DNA from: Verrucomicrobiia bacterium
Lineage (GTDB): Bacteria; Verrucomicrobiota; Verrucomicrobiia; Verrucomicrobiales; Akkermansiaceae
Length of the DNA: 64,000 bases
Direction: 5' to 3'
Assembly (NCBI GenBank): GCA_947462875.1
Contig: CANHQJ010000020.1
Span: 1-64,000, forward strand
Part shown: positions 43,903-53,180 of the stretch, in pieces
How positions within the stretch are numbered: the stretch's first letter is position 1
Layout of the letters: each line of letters starts with the position of its first letter
Notes under the pieces: generated by a model
The model's input: only the letters and a program-made list of their open reading frames with translations
What the model was told of the DNA's origin: nothing
Databases searched by the model: none
Translations under genes and position numbers: made by a program

Positions 43903-45474
43903 ATGAATCTTATCAACGAATCGGATCTCCTCGAAGCCGGATGGCTGCCGGGACCGGAGATCGAAATCATGCTGGAAGCCGTCCGGGTCATGGCAGCCCG
44001 TGGCGTGCAAGATCGCGCCTACGCACTGAAATTATTGCGACGCGATTTTCCCCTGCCCGACCGGATGTTGCGCCTGCGCGAGGAACCTGGTCCGCTCGCC
44101 CTGGCGATCGCGGCCACCAACGACGCGGATGCCAAAAACATCGGCGCCGTGCTGCGCTGCATGGATCCGCTGCTGCGCGTGCCTGTGGTGCGCGCCGGCG
44201 CCATCATGCCCGATGCCTGTCCCGCCGGAAACGCCCCGGCGAACATTCCCGTGGGCGGCGTCATCGCGGTGGAAAACGCGATCATCCCCAGTGCCCACAG
44301 CGAGGACATTTGCTGCTCGATGTTTGCCAGCTTCTATCAATCCACGGCCAGCGTCGCCGAAGAACTGGACGTGCTGATGACCTGCACGCGCTTCGGGCAA
44401 GGCGGGCGCAATCAAGCAGACTGGGTGCCTCATCCCGTGCTGCATGAGCCCGTGTGGTGCAATCCGTTTTTGCAAGGTCTGCAACGCTATGCCGCCATGC
44501 ATCTCGCGGATCAGGGCGATGGCAATCATTTTGCCTACCTCGGCGCGGTGGAGTTCAGCCCGGAACAATTGCACGCGCTCCGACAACAGGGGCACGATGA
44601 TCTCGCGGAAAAAATCAGCTCACACGCGGGCTCATGGAAAGTGCTCATCACGCACCACGGCAGCCGCGGGCTGGGCGCGCATCTCTACAAACGCGGGCAA
44701 AAAGCCGCGGAGAAACAAACCGCGAAGATCGCGGAGGGCATTCCCGATGCCGCGTGTTGGCTCGACTATGACAGCGTGGAAGGCTGCGCCTACTGGGAGG
44801 CGTTGCAGTACATCAGTCGCTGGACCAAGGCGAACCACGAATGCATTCACCGGACCTTCGCCGAAAAACTAGGCACTCGCATCGCGGCCTCGATCGGTAA
44901 TGAACACAACTTTGTCTGGAAGCGCGGTGATACGTTTTACCACGGAAAAGGAGCCACGCCCGCCTGGCCGGATGAGCAGGGGCGTGCGCAGCTCGGCCTG
45001 ATCCCGCTCAATATGGCGGCTCCCGTGCTGCTGGTCATCGGCAAAAACAATCAGGAATTCATGAGCTTCGCGCCGCACGGTGCGGGGCGCAATCACTCAC
45101 GCCGCGCCGCGACCAGAGCCTACCTCAACCAGGACGGACACCTCAGCCGCAAGGAACTGGATCGGCTCGTCAGCAACCAGACGCCGGGCCTCGACATCCG
45201 TTGGTGGCATGGCAAGGCGGATCTCAGCGAGACGCCCCTGGCTTACAAATCAGCCGAGCAGGTCATCGATCAGATCAGGCACTTCGCTCTGGCGGACATC
45301 CTCGCCGAGATCCAACCACGCGGCTGCCTCATGGCCGGCGATGCGGGCCCGCGACCCTGGCAGGCGGAGCGTGACCTCACTCCGAAACAAAAACGCCAGA
45401 TCGAACATCGTTCCGACCGCCGCAAATCACGACAGCACCTCAATCACTGGGAGGATGCATCCGATGTGGAGTAG
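43903..45474 (+). CDS. rtcB: RtcB family RNA ligase
   Basis: 523 residues. The RtcB motifs are all present: HSEDICCSM with metal Cys (C137 or C138), GDGNHF (H209), THHGSRGLG (H251/H252), NEHNF (H335), YHGKGAT (H347, K349) and APHGAGRNHSRR, whose H392 corresponds to the guanylylated nucleophile. RtcB joins 2',3'-cyclic phosphate (or 3'-phosphate) RNA ends to 5'-OH ends with GTP and Mn2+, repairing cleaved RNA. It is longer than E. coli RtcB (408), with a basic C-terminal tail after residue 490. It follows the RbfA-like gene by 60 bases on the same strand; no archease, rtcA or prfH gene is adjacent. Confidence 0.92.
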   Translation: MNLINESDLLEAGWLPGPEIEIMLEAVRVMAARGVQDRAYALKLLRRDFPLPDRMLRLREEPGPLALAIAATNDADAKNIGAVLRCMDPLLRVPVVRAGAIMPDACPAGNAPANIPVGGVIAVENAIIPSAHSEDICCSMFASFYQSTASVAEELDVLMTCTRFGQGGRNQADWVPHPVLHEPVWCNPFLQGLQRYAAMHLADQGDGNHFAYLGAVEFSPEQLHALRQQGHDDLAEKISSHAGSWKVLITHHGSRGLGAHLYKRGQKAAEKQTAKIAEGIPDAACWLDYDSVEGCAYWEALQYISRWTKANHECIHRTFAEKLGTRIAASIGNEHNFVWKRGDTFYHGKGATPAWPDEQGRAQLGLIPLNMAAPVLLVIGKNNQEFMSFAPHGAGRNHSRRAATRAYLNQDGHLSRKELDRLVSNQTPGLDIRWWHGKADLSETPLAYKSAEQVIDQIRHFALADILAEIQPRGCLMAGDAGPRPWQAERDLTPKQKRQIEHRSDRRKSRQHLNHWEDASDVE

Positions 45475-45498
45475 AAACATTCCGTCATATTTCGCATG

Positions 45499-45527
45499 TT
45501 GACTAATTGCATATCGAGCTATACAAT
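45499..45527 (+). promoter_or_regulatory. Promoter with overlapping palindrome before the DUF4143 ATPase
   Basis: TTGACT (45499-45504), 17-base spacer, TACAAT (45522-45527), the best sigma-70-type promoter in the window. An inverted repeat CTAATTG (45503-45509) / CAATTAG (45524-45530) covers both boxes and could be an operator. The ATG at 45533 is only 5 bases after the -10 box, so the mRNA should be leaderless. Confidence 0.7.
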
Positions 45528-45532
45528 TAGCC

Positions 45533-46750
45533 ATGAACGAAAATTATCACCCCGATCGGCCTACAGGTCCTATTCCACGCATCGCCATGGCGGCGGCGCG
45601 CGCTCGCCTGACTAGCTACCCGATTTTGACAATAACCGGCCCACGCCAGTCGGGAAAGACCACGCTTTCTCGCATGCTCGCGCCGCATTTGCCGTATCTG
45701 TCACTGGAAGATCCGGACATCCGCATGTTTGCCAGAGAAGATCCACGGGCTTTTCTCCGCCAGGTGGCGGATGGCGCTATCCTCGATGAAGTTCAACGCG
45801 TGCCGGAACTGTTTTCTTACCTTCAGGGAGTCGTCGATGCGGACAACCGGATGGGGCGTTTCATTCTTACCGGTTCCAGTCAATTCGAGCTGATCGGCTC
45901 CATCACCCAAAGCCTGGCAGGTAGGGCCTCCATGCTGACATTGCTGCCATTTTCGCTTGGTGAATTGCAAGCTGCGGGTCGCGCGCCAGCGTCGGTGGAT
46001 GCCCTGCTACACTCGGGTTTTTTCCCACCCGTTCACGATAGGCCCGTCGATCCCACGGTATGGTTGCAAGATTACGTGGCCACCTATCTGGAACGGGATG
46101 TGCGTCAAATCAGCAACATTCAGGACTTGGCCGCTTTTCAACGGTTCATCCAATTGTGTGCCGGGCGCATTGGTCAACTTCTCAACATCAACTCTCTTGC
46201 GGCGGACACAGGCATCACTCGCGTCACCGCCGAGTCATGGCTTTCTGTGCTGCAAGCAAGCCATCTGATCTTTCTGGTCCGTCCTTGGTTTACGAATCTT
46301 AATAAACGCCTCATCAAGACCCCCAAACTGTATTTTTGCGATCCCGGCCTCGCCGCATGGTTCATCGGCGTGCGCAGCCCTGCTCACATCACGGCCCATC
46401 CCCAGCGCGGAGCCTTGTTTGAAAACTGGATCATGACAGAACTCCTCAAGGCGCAGACAAACCATGGCATCAAGCCCGGTCTGCACTTTCTCCGCGACAA
46501 AGAAGGCAACGAGGTGGATGCTTTCATTGAAACCGCGCCCGCGACTTTTCATGCCGTGGAAATCAAGTCCGGCGAGACCATTGCCTCCGATTTCTTTGGA
46601 GGGCTCGACTATTGGCGTGCCAAACTCACCCCAACAGCGATTACACCTTGGCTGATTCACGGTGGCAACATCCGTCAGCAACGCGAAAAAGCCACCGTTC
46701 TGCCATGGCATGACCTTTCTCCGCTGCTATCTCTCATTGCGGAGTCGTAG
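45533..46750 (+). CDS. ATP-binding protein with DUF4143 domain
   Basis: 405 residues. Walker A GPRQSGKTT (36-44), Walker B-like AILDEVQRVPELFSYLQG, and SQFELIGSITQSLAGRASMLTLLPFS lead into the DUF4143 domain (from about 200; DTGITRVTAESWLSVLQASHLIF, then FENWIMTELLKA and a restriction-enzyme-like NEVDAFIE...AVEIKSGE part). The last segment has the D-ExK arrangement of PD-(D/E)XK nucleases. These ATPases are common, mobile and of unknown role, often near toxin-antitoxin or defence genes. It has its own strong promoter and a slightly lower GC content than its neighbours. Confidence 0.9.
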   Translation: MNENYHPDRPTGPIPRIAMAAARARLTSYPILTITGPRQSGKTTLSRMLAPHLPYLSLEDPDIRMFAREDPRAFLRQVADGAILDEVQRVPELFSYLQGVVDADNRMGRFILTGSSQFELIGSITQSLAGRASMLTLLPFSLGELQAAGRAPASVDALLHSGFFPPVHDRPVDPTVWLQDYVATYLERDVRQISNIQDLAAFQRFIQLCAGRIGQLLNINSLAADTGITRVTAESWLSVLQASHLIFLVRPWFTNLNKRLIKTPKLYFCDPGLAAWFIGVRSPAHITAHPQRGALFENWIMTELLKAQTNHGIKPGLHFLRDKEGNEVDAFIETAPATFHAVEIKSGETIASDFFGGLDYWRAKLTPTAITPWLIHGGNIRQQREKATVLPWHDLSPLLSLIAES

Positions 46751-46778
46751 CCACAGCTCAGAAGAATGGTCGAAAAAA

Positions 46779-48236
46779 TCACCCGCCCGGCAGGATTTTC
46801 GCGCGCAGGACGTCCGTGACCATTTTCGGGTTCGGTTTGCTGGGGGCGGATTTCATCACCTGACCGGTGAGGAAGTTGAGGATGCGGTCATTGCCGGCCT
46901 GGATCTCGGCGACTTTGTCGGGGAACTGGGCGATGATTTGTTCGCAGAGTTCATCGAGCGCGCCGGTGTCGGTGGGCTTGTAGCCGAGGGCATCGGCGAT
47001 TTCGGCAGCGGATTTGTCGGGGGCATCGAGCATGGCGATGAGCACCTCGCGCGCCTGATTCGCGGCCAGGGTGCCGTTTTCCACCAAGGCCAGCAACCCG
47101 CGCATGCGCGGCGGCGTGACTTCGCAGTCCTCAATGGGAATGTTGCGCTCGTTGATCGTTCCTAACAAATTATTGATGAGGAAGTTGGCGGTCTTTTTCG
47201 CCGGGACCGCATCGTCGAGTGTGGCCTCGAAGTAGCGTGCCAGGTGCAAATCGGAGGACAGCACATTGGCATCGTAGAGGGTGAGGGAAAATTCGCGTTG
47301 GTAGCGGGCGGCGCGATCGTGCGGCAGCTCGGGCACCACCTGCTTCATCCGATCTACTATGTTGATCGTATCAAGCGGCAACAGGTCGGGGCACGGGAAG
47401 TAGCGGTAGTCGTGCGCGTCCTCCTTGGTCCGCATCATCTGCGTTTCGCCACGGTCATCGTCCCAGCGGCGGGTCGATTGCACTTGCGGGATTCCGGCAT
47501 TGAGCTCCTCGGTCTGGCGCTCGATCTCGAACAGGATCGCGCGGCGCACGGCGGAGGTGGAGTTGAGGTTTTTCAGCTCCACTTTCGCACCGAGCGGATC
47601 GCTGGCATTTTTGCGCAGGGAAATGTTCACGTCGCAGCGCATCTGGCCTTTTTCCATGTCGGCATCGGACACGCCCCCTTGTTGCAGGATCATCTGCAGG
47701 CTGCGCAGGTAGGCGAAGGCCTCTTCGGCGGATTCCAGATCCGGCTCGCTGACGATCTCCATGAGCGGCGTGCCGGCGCGATTGAAATCGATGAGCGAGG
47801 AGGTGCCGAGGTGGGTGGATTTCGCCACGTCTTCCTCGAGGTGGATGCGGTTGAGGCGTATGACCTGGTTCGGACGTTGGATGGATTTTTGCGCGTCGGA
47901 CGGATAGCAGTGATCGTAGAGCGGCACGTTGCCGCCGATGCAGAGCGGCAGGTCCATCTGCGTGGTCTGGTAGTTTTTCGGCATGTCCGGATAGAAATAA
48001 TTCTTCCGGTCCCACTTCGAGATCGGCGGCGTGGCGCAGCCGAGCATCATGCCGGTGAGCACGGTTTTTTCGATCGCCACCTGATTCAGCACCGGCAACG
48101 CGCCGGGCAGGCCGAGGCAGGTGGGGCAGATGTTCACATTCGGCTCATCGCCAAACGAGGTGGCGCAGGCACAAAACATCTTCGTGCGGGTATTGACTTG
48201 GCAGTGAACTTCGAGGCCGATGGTGACGAGATACAT
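46779..48236 (-). CDS. gatB: Aspartyl/glutamyl-tRNA amidotransferase subunit B
   Basis: 485 residues. Conserved parts: TIGLEVHCQVNTRTKMFC at the start, CPTCLGLPGALPVLN, RKNYFYPDMPKNYQ, and FNRAGTPLMEIVSEPD, plus the C-terminal YqeY-like tail (VLIAMLDAPDKSAAEIA). GatB is the tRNA-binding kinase/transamidase subunit that, with GatA and GatC, converts Glu-tRNA(Gln) or Asp-tRNA(Asn). gatA and gatC are not in this window. Convergent with the DUF4143 gene, divergent from the PVC protein. Confidence 0.97.
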   Translation of the reverse strand: MYLVTIGLEVHCQVNTRTKMFCACATSFGDEPNVNICPTCLGLPGALPVLNQVAIEKTVLTGMMLGCATPPISKWDRKNYFYPDMPKNYQTTQMDLPLCIGGNVPLYDHCYPSDAQKSIQRPNQVIRLNRIHLEEDVAKSTHLGTSSLIDFNRAGTPLMEIVSEPDLESAEEAFAYLRSLQMILQQGGVSDADMEKGQMRCDVNISLRKNASDPLGAKVELKNLNSTSAVRRAILFEIERQTEELNAGIPQVQSTRRWDDDRGETQMMRTKEDAHDYRYFPCPDLLPLDTINIVDRMKQVVPELPHDRAARYQREFSLTLYDANVLSSDLHLARYFEATLDDAVPAKKTANFLINNLLGTINERNIPIEDCEVTPPRMRGLLALVENGTLAANQAREVLIAMLDAPDKSAAEIADALGYKPTDTGALDELCEQIIAQFPDKVAEIQAGNDRILNFLTGQVMKSAPSKPNPKMVTDVLRAKILPGG

Positions 48237-48388
48237 GGGAAAAAGGCGCGCGGGGCGAAGGAAAACTGCCTTGTTTGCCCGCGAAAGTAAAGCATGGGAA
48301 TGAACGAATCCACCCCTGCGGGTGTATCACAAAATAGAACATGTGGTGAAACATGAGGCGGAAATCCGCGTATTGAACCAACTTGCCT

Positions 48389-51300
48389 ATGATTACGCCA
48401 CCTAATCGCTGGTTGACCGCATGTTTCGCGATGGTCGCATCCGTCGCGCCTCTCTTCGCTGCGGAACCGCTCGTCACGCTTCAGAAAAACGACCACGTCG
48501 CCATCGTCGGCAGCGGCCTCGCCGATCGCCAGCAGCACCACGCGTGGTTCGAGGCGATGATCCATGCCGCCCAATCCGATGCCCAGCTCACAGTCCGCAA
48601 TCTCGGCTTCGCCGCCGATGAAATCACCGTGCAGCGCCGCTCGGATGACGTACCCACCACCGATTGGTTTCTCGGCATGAAAAAGGGCGACACCACCAAG
48701 CCCGGCAACAATGGTATTGTGTACAAGGCCGGCACGGAGTTCGGCGCGGATGTGATTTTCGCCTACTGGGGCTTCAACGAATCCTTCAAGGGCCCCGAGG
48801 GCGTGGAAGCGTTCAAACGCGATCTCGATGCCTATCTCGGCAAGCTCCTCGCCGCCAAATACAATGGCGAAAGCGCCCCGCGTGTGGTGCTGTTTTCGCC
48901 CATCGCCCACGAAAATCTCAAGAGCCCGCACTTTTCCGATGGTTCGGAAAACAACCGGAATCTTTCTCTCTACACCGAGGCCATGGCGGCGGTGGCCAAG
49001 GCGAAAAACGTGCCCTTCGTCGATCTCTTCCGCCCCTCGCAGGAACTCTATCAGAAAGCCGAGTCACCGCTGACCATCAACGGCGTCCATTTGAATGAAA
49101 GCGGCGACAAGGCCCTCGCCGCCGTGCAATACCGCGCGGTTTTCGGCAAGGAACCACCCGCCACCAACGCCGCACAGCTCGAAAAAATCCGCGCGGCCGT
49201 CATCGAAAAAAACACCGAGTGGCATCACCGCTACCGCACCGTGGACCAATACAACATTTTCGGCGGGCGTTCGCGCATCGCCTATGAAGGCGTCACGAAT
49301 GCCACCATCCTCGGCGAGGAACTCGCGCAGCGCGATGTCAAAACCGCCAATCGAGACCAGCTGGTCTGGGCCACGGCGCAGGGGAAATCCTATGTCGTGA
49401 AAGACGACAACCTCCCTCCCGTCAATCTCACCCCGCCGAACCGCAAGGATGCCGTGCCCTACATGGATCCGGAGGAAGCGATCCAACACCTGAAACTCGC
49501 CCCCGGCTGCAAGGTCGAGCTCGTCGCCTCCGAAAAAACCTTCCCCGATCTGGTCAATCCGGTGCAGATGAATTTCGACACCAAGGGCCGTCTGTGGATC
49601 GCCGCGTGGCCGAATTACCCGGAAACCACACCCACCACCAAGGTCTTCGATAAATTGTTGGTCTTCGATCTCGATCCCAAAACCGGCAAGGCGATCAAAT
49701 CCACCGTCTTCGCCGATGGCCTCAATTGCCCGACCGGATTCCAGTTTTACAAGGACGGCGTACTCGTCATGCAGTCGCCGGATTTGTGGTTCCTGCGCGA
49801 TACCAATGGCGACGGCAAGGCCGACACGAAAGAGCGCATGCTCCACGGCCTCGATGCCGCGGACTCGCACCACGAAACAAACTCGATGTGCCTCGAGCCA
49901 GGCGGTGCCGTGTATCTCAGCGATGGCGTGTTCCACCGCACCAATGTGGAAACCTACCTCGGCCCCGTGCGCAATACCGATGGTGCCATTTACCGCTACG
50001 AGCCGAACACCGGAAAATTCATGCGCCACGTGCCCTACGGCTTCGCCAATCCGCACGGCCGCGTGTTCGACTACTGGGGCAATGACCTCATCACCGATGC
50101 CACGGGAAATTCGAACTACTTCGGGCCTGCCTTCAGCGGCCATCTCGATAGCGGCACGCACCCGGGCATGAACCAGTTCTGGAACCGCCCGTCGCGTCCC
50201 TGCCCCGGCACCGCCATCCTCACCAGCCGCCATTTCCCCGATGACTGGCAAGGCATTTTCCTCAACACCAACGTCATCAGCATCCAGGGGATTTTCCGCG
50301 CGAAAATGTCGGAAGAAGGCTCTGGCGTGAAAGGCGAAACGCTGGAGCACCTGATCACCACCGACATCGCGAAGAACCCGAACTTCCGCCCCTCCGGTAT
50401 CACCGTCGCACCCGATGGCTCGCTGTATTTCATGGACTGGTCGCAAATGCTCATCGGCCACCTGCAACACCACCTGCGCGATCCGAACCGCGACCACCAG
50501 CACGGACGACTCTATCGCATCACCTACGAGGGACGTCCCTTGTTAGAACCGAAAAAAATCGACGGCCAGCCCATCCCCGCGTTGCTGGAGTTGCTGAAAG
50601 AACCCGAAAACGACGTGCGCCTGCGTGCGAAGATCGAGCTCGGCAAGCACGATGGCAAAAAAGTCACCGATGCCGTCATGGAATGGATCAAGGTGCTCGA
50701 TGCCAAGGACCCGAAATTCGAACACAACATGCTCGAAGCGCTGTGGGTGCACCAGTGGCACGACATCGTGAACGAGGCCCTGCTCACCCGCATGCTGAAA
50801 TCCCCCGAGCCCCGCGCCCGCGCCCAGGCCGTGCGCGTCATGGGCTACTGGCGCGATCGCCTGCCCGACTCCGTCAAGTGGCTGAAAAGCGCAGCCGATG
50901 ACGAGCATCCCCGCGTGCGTCTCGAAGCCGTGCGCGTCGCCAGTTTCTATCGCGAAACCGCCGCCGCCGATGCCGCGCTCACCGCGCTCAAGCATCCGAT
51001 GGATTACTACATCGAGTATTGCTTCAAGGAAACCATGCGCCAGCTTCAGCCCTGGTGGAAAAATGCCGTCGCCGAGGGCAAGGAAATCGCCGTCGATAAT
51101 CCCGCAGGCGTTTCCTATCTGCTAGACTCGGTGCGCAGTGCCGATCTCGGAAAATTGCCGAAATCCACCGTGGTCTTCACCGCCATGCTCACGCGTCCGG
51201 ACGTCGCCGCCGATCAACGCCAAGCAGCTCTCACAGAACTCTCCGCGTTGAAAAAAACCACGCCCGCCCAGACCTTGCTCAGCGTGCTGGAGCCCATCGC

Positions 51301-52810
51301 CAGCGAGAACCACAGCGGCACCCATGCCCTGAGCCAAATGTTGTTAGGCCTGCCCGCCGCTGATTTGCAAAGCGTGCGCCCCGCTCTGGAAAAACTCGCC
51401 ACGGGTCCTTCCTCTCGCGCGATCGCACCACAAGCCCTGGCCGCTCTCATGATCTGCGATGGCACGGTGGAAAAACAATGGACACTCGCCCAGCAAACGC
51501 CCGCCGCGCTCCAGCAATTCCTCGCCGCCGTGCCGCTGCTGCCGGAGGCCCTGCGCCATAGCGCCTTCGGCCCGATCAAGTCGGTGCTATCCGCTCTGCC
51601 ACCCGCCATCGCCAAGGCGCTCGAAAACCAAAACGGCACTCGCGGACGTTTCATCCGCATCGAACTGCCCCGCAACGGCACCCTCTCGCTCGCCGAGGTG
51701 CAGGTGATGAGCGAGGGCAAAAACATCGCGCTCTCGGGCAAGGCCAGCCAGATCAACACCAGCAACGATGGCGAGGCGAAACGCGCCATCGATGGCAATA
51801 CCAACGGTACCTACGGCAGCGGCACCATCACCCACAGCGCGGAAAATACGAACAAGCCCTGGTGGGAGGTCGATCTCGGTGCGGATGCCAGCATTGAGGA
51901 AGTCATCGTCTGGAACCGCAACGAAGAATCGTTAGGCTCCCGCCTGCAAGGCTACACCATCAGCGTGCTCGATGCGCAGCGCGGTGTCATCGCCGCGCTC
52001 ACCGATCAGCCCGCCCCCGCGCCCAGCAGCAGCCACAAGTTTGCCGGCGATCCCATCGGCGGCATCCGTCGCGAGGCCATCCGCGCGCTGCCCAAGGTCA
52101 GTGCCGATGCCGCACAAGCCTTCGCCCTGCTCACCGATCTCATCCAGAAACAAACCGAGCCCGCCACGGCCGTGCAGACCATCGCGCAGTTGCCCGCCGC
52201 TTCGTGGAAAAAAGAACAGGCCGCAACCGCAGTTTCCGGCATCGTCCAGTGGGCGCGCACGCAGACCAGCGAAGCCCGCACCAGCAAGTCGTATCTCGAT
52301 AGCATCGCCGTGACGCAAAAACTCATCGCCCTGCTTCCCGCCGACCAGGCCGCCACCGCCCAAAAAGCCATCGCCGATCTGGATGTGCCCGTCTTTGTGA
52401 TCAAAGCCGTGAAAGACCAACTGCGCTACGATGTGAAACAAATCGTCGTCGCCGCCGGAAAGGACTTTGAAGTGCGCTTCGAAAACCCCGATCTCATCCC
52501 GCACAACGTCGTCTTCGTGCAACCGGGCACCCTGCAAGCCGTGGCCGAAGCGGTGCAAACCCAGGCCCCCGACAAGCTCGACCCCCAAGGCCGCGCCTAC
52601 GTCCCCGCCAACGACAACCGCGTGTTAGCAGCGACCAAAATGATCGAAGCCGGCAAAAGCGAGACCATCAAAATCACCGCCCCCACCACCGAAGGCACCT
52701 ACCAGTTCGTCTGCACCTTCCCCGGCCACTGGTCCGTCATGCGCGGCGAGCTCATCGTCACCAAAGACGTGGAAGCCTACCGCAAAGCGCATCCGGAAGC
52801 AGGGAAATGA
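48389..52810 (+). CDS. Large secreted PVC-type multidomain protein (SGNH / dehydrogenase propeller / HEAT / discoidin / cupredoxin)
   Basis: 1473 residues from the ATG at 48389. After a signal peptide (to about 24) come: an SGNH-hydrolase-like domain (25-250; closing motif NGVHLNESGDKAL, catalytic Ser uncertain); the PVC-type membrane-bound dehydrogenase propeller (about 350-710; DTKGRLWIAAWPNYPE, FYKDGVLVMQSPDLWFL, MDWSQMLIGHLQHHLRDPNRDH); HEAT-like helical repeats (720-1080); a discoidin/F5-8C-like lectin domain (about 1085-1200; GEAKRAIDGNTNGTYGSG, WWEVDLG); and a cupredoxin with likely copper ligands H1372, C1442, H1447 and M1451 (CTFPGHWSVM). Such giants occur in PVC bacteria. No CxxCH haem motif was seen, so copper rather than haem probably carries electrons. 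Confidence 0.88.
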   Translation: MITPPNRWLTACFAMVASVAPLFAAEPLVTLQKNDHVAIVGSGLADRQQHHAWFEAMIHAAQSDAQLTVRNLGFAADEITVQRRSDDVPTTDWFLGMKKGDTTKPGNNGIVYKAGTEFGADVIFAYWGFNESFKGPEGVEAFKRDLDAYLGKLLAAKYNGESAPRVVLFSPIAHENLKSPHFSDGSENNRNLSLYTEAMAAVAKAKNVPFVDLFRPSQELYQKAESPLTINGVHLNESGDKALAAVQYRAVFGKEPPATNAAQLEKIRAAVIEKNTEWHHRYRTVDQYNIFGGRSRIAYEGVTNATILGEELAQRDVKTANRDQLVWATAQGKSYVVKDDNLPPVNLTPPNRKDAVPYMDPEEAIQHLKLAPGCKVELVASEKTFPDLVNPVQMNFDTKGRLWIAAWPNYPETTPTTKVFDKLLVFDLDPKTGKAIKSTVFADGLNCPTGFQFYKDGVLVMQSPDLWFLRDTNGDGKADTKERMLHGLDAADSHHETNSMCLEPGGAVYLSDGVFHRTNVETYLGPVRNTDGAIYRYEPNTGKFMRHVPYGFANPHGRVFDYWGNDLITDATGNSNYFGPAFSGHLDSGTHPGMNQFWNRPSRPCPGTAILTSRHFPDDWQGIFLNTNVISIQGIFRAKMSEEGSGVKGETLEHLITTDIAKNPNFRPSGITVAPDGSLYFMDWSQMLIGHLQHHLRDPNRDHQHGRLYRITYEGRPLLEPKKIDGQPIPALLELLKEPENDVRLRAKIELGKHDGKKVTDAVMEWIKVLDAKDPKFEHNMLEALWVHQWHDIVNEALLTRMLKSPEPRARAQAVRVMGYWRDRLPDSVKWLKSAADDEHPRVRLEAVRVASFYRETAAADAALTALKHPMDYYIEYCFKETMRQLQPWWKNAVAEGKEIAVDNPAGVSYLLDSVRSADLGKLPKSTVVFTAMLTRPDVAADQRQAALTELSALKKTTPAQTLLSVLEPIASENHSGTHALSQMLLGLPAADLQSVRPALEKLATGPSSRAIAPQALAALMICDGTVEKQWTLAQQTPAALQQFLAAVPLLPEALRHSAFGPIKSVLSALPPAIAKALENQNGTRGRFIRIELPRNGTLSLAEVQVMSEGKNIALSGKASQINTSNDGEAKRAIDGNTNGTYGSGTITHSAENTNKPWWEVDLGADASIEEVIVWNRNEESLGSRLQGYTISVLDAQRGVIAALTDQPAPAPSSSHKFAGDPIGGIRREAIRALPKVSADAAQAFALLTDLIQKQTEPATAVQTIAQLPAASWKKEQAATAVSGIVQWARTQTSEARTSKSYLDSIAVTQKLIALLPADQAATAQKAIADLDVPVFVIKAVKDQLRYDVKQIVVAAGKDFEVRFENPDLIPHNVVFVQPGTLQAVAEAVQTQAPDKLDPQGRAYVPANDNRVLAATKMIEAGKSETIKITAPTTEGTYQFVCTFPGHWSVMRGELIVTKDVEAYRKAHPEAGK

Positions 52811-52826
52811 TGCGTCAAATGGGAGC

Positions 52827-52873
52827 GCGGACTTTCGAAGTCCTTCGTAGCTTCAGCGAAGTAGGAAGTCCGC
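52827..52873. repeat. REP-like palindrome
   Basis: Arms GCGGACT (52827-52833) and AGTCCGC (52867-52873) enclose a second inverted repeat CTTCG / CGAAG. It starts 16 bases after the stop of the PVC protein gene. The form and sequence fit extragenic palindromes of PVC genomes. Confidence 0.6.
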
Positions 52874-52925
52874 TGCCTTTCAGGATTCGGGAACTCTACA
52901 GCACCAACGGTGCGCAACATACCAG

Positions 52926-52981
52926 CCCAGGGCAACGCCCTGGGAATCGGCATTCCCAGGAATCCAGAGCCCTGTAAGGGC
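52926..52981. repeat. Repeat cluster on the left side of the AT-rich island
   Basis: CCCAGGG-CAACG-CCCTGGG (52926-52944) and GCCCT-GTA-AGGGC (52969-52981) form two hairpins. The same family, in opposite orientation, lies beyond the island at 56152-56213. The rest of 52982-53180 holds no recognisable gene. Confidence 0.65.
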
Positions 52982-53180
52982 GACACAAATGATTGTCAGC
53001 ACCGCATGATGATCACCCTGTCGGGCTTTACCATCTTCAACTTTGCCCTCATCTGTCTTTCGTCCCAGCTAGATGCCGTAACCTAGGGCAGAGCAGACTA
53101 ACGAAATTTTTGATAGTTTTTGCTTCCTGAAACAGCATGATTATGCGTAATTAACGACTAACCTCCGCAGCCAACAAGTC

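Noticed and set aside
52926-52981. Possible CRISPR repeats
   Set aside because: The hairpins are not regularly spaced copies with unique spacers; they fit extragenic palindromes.
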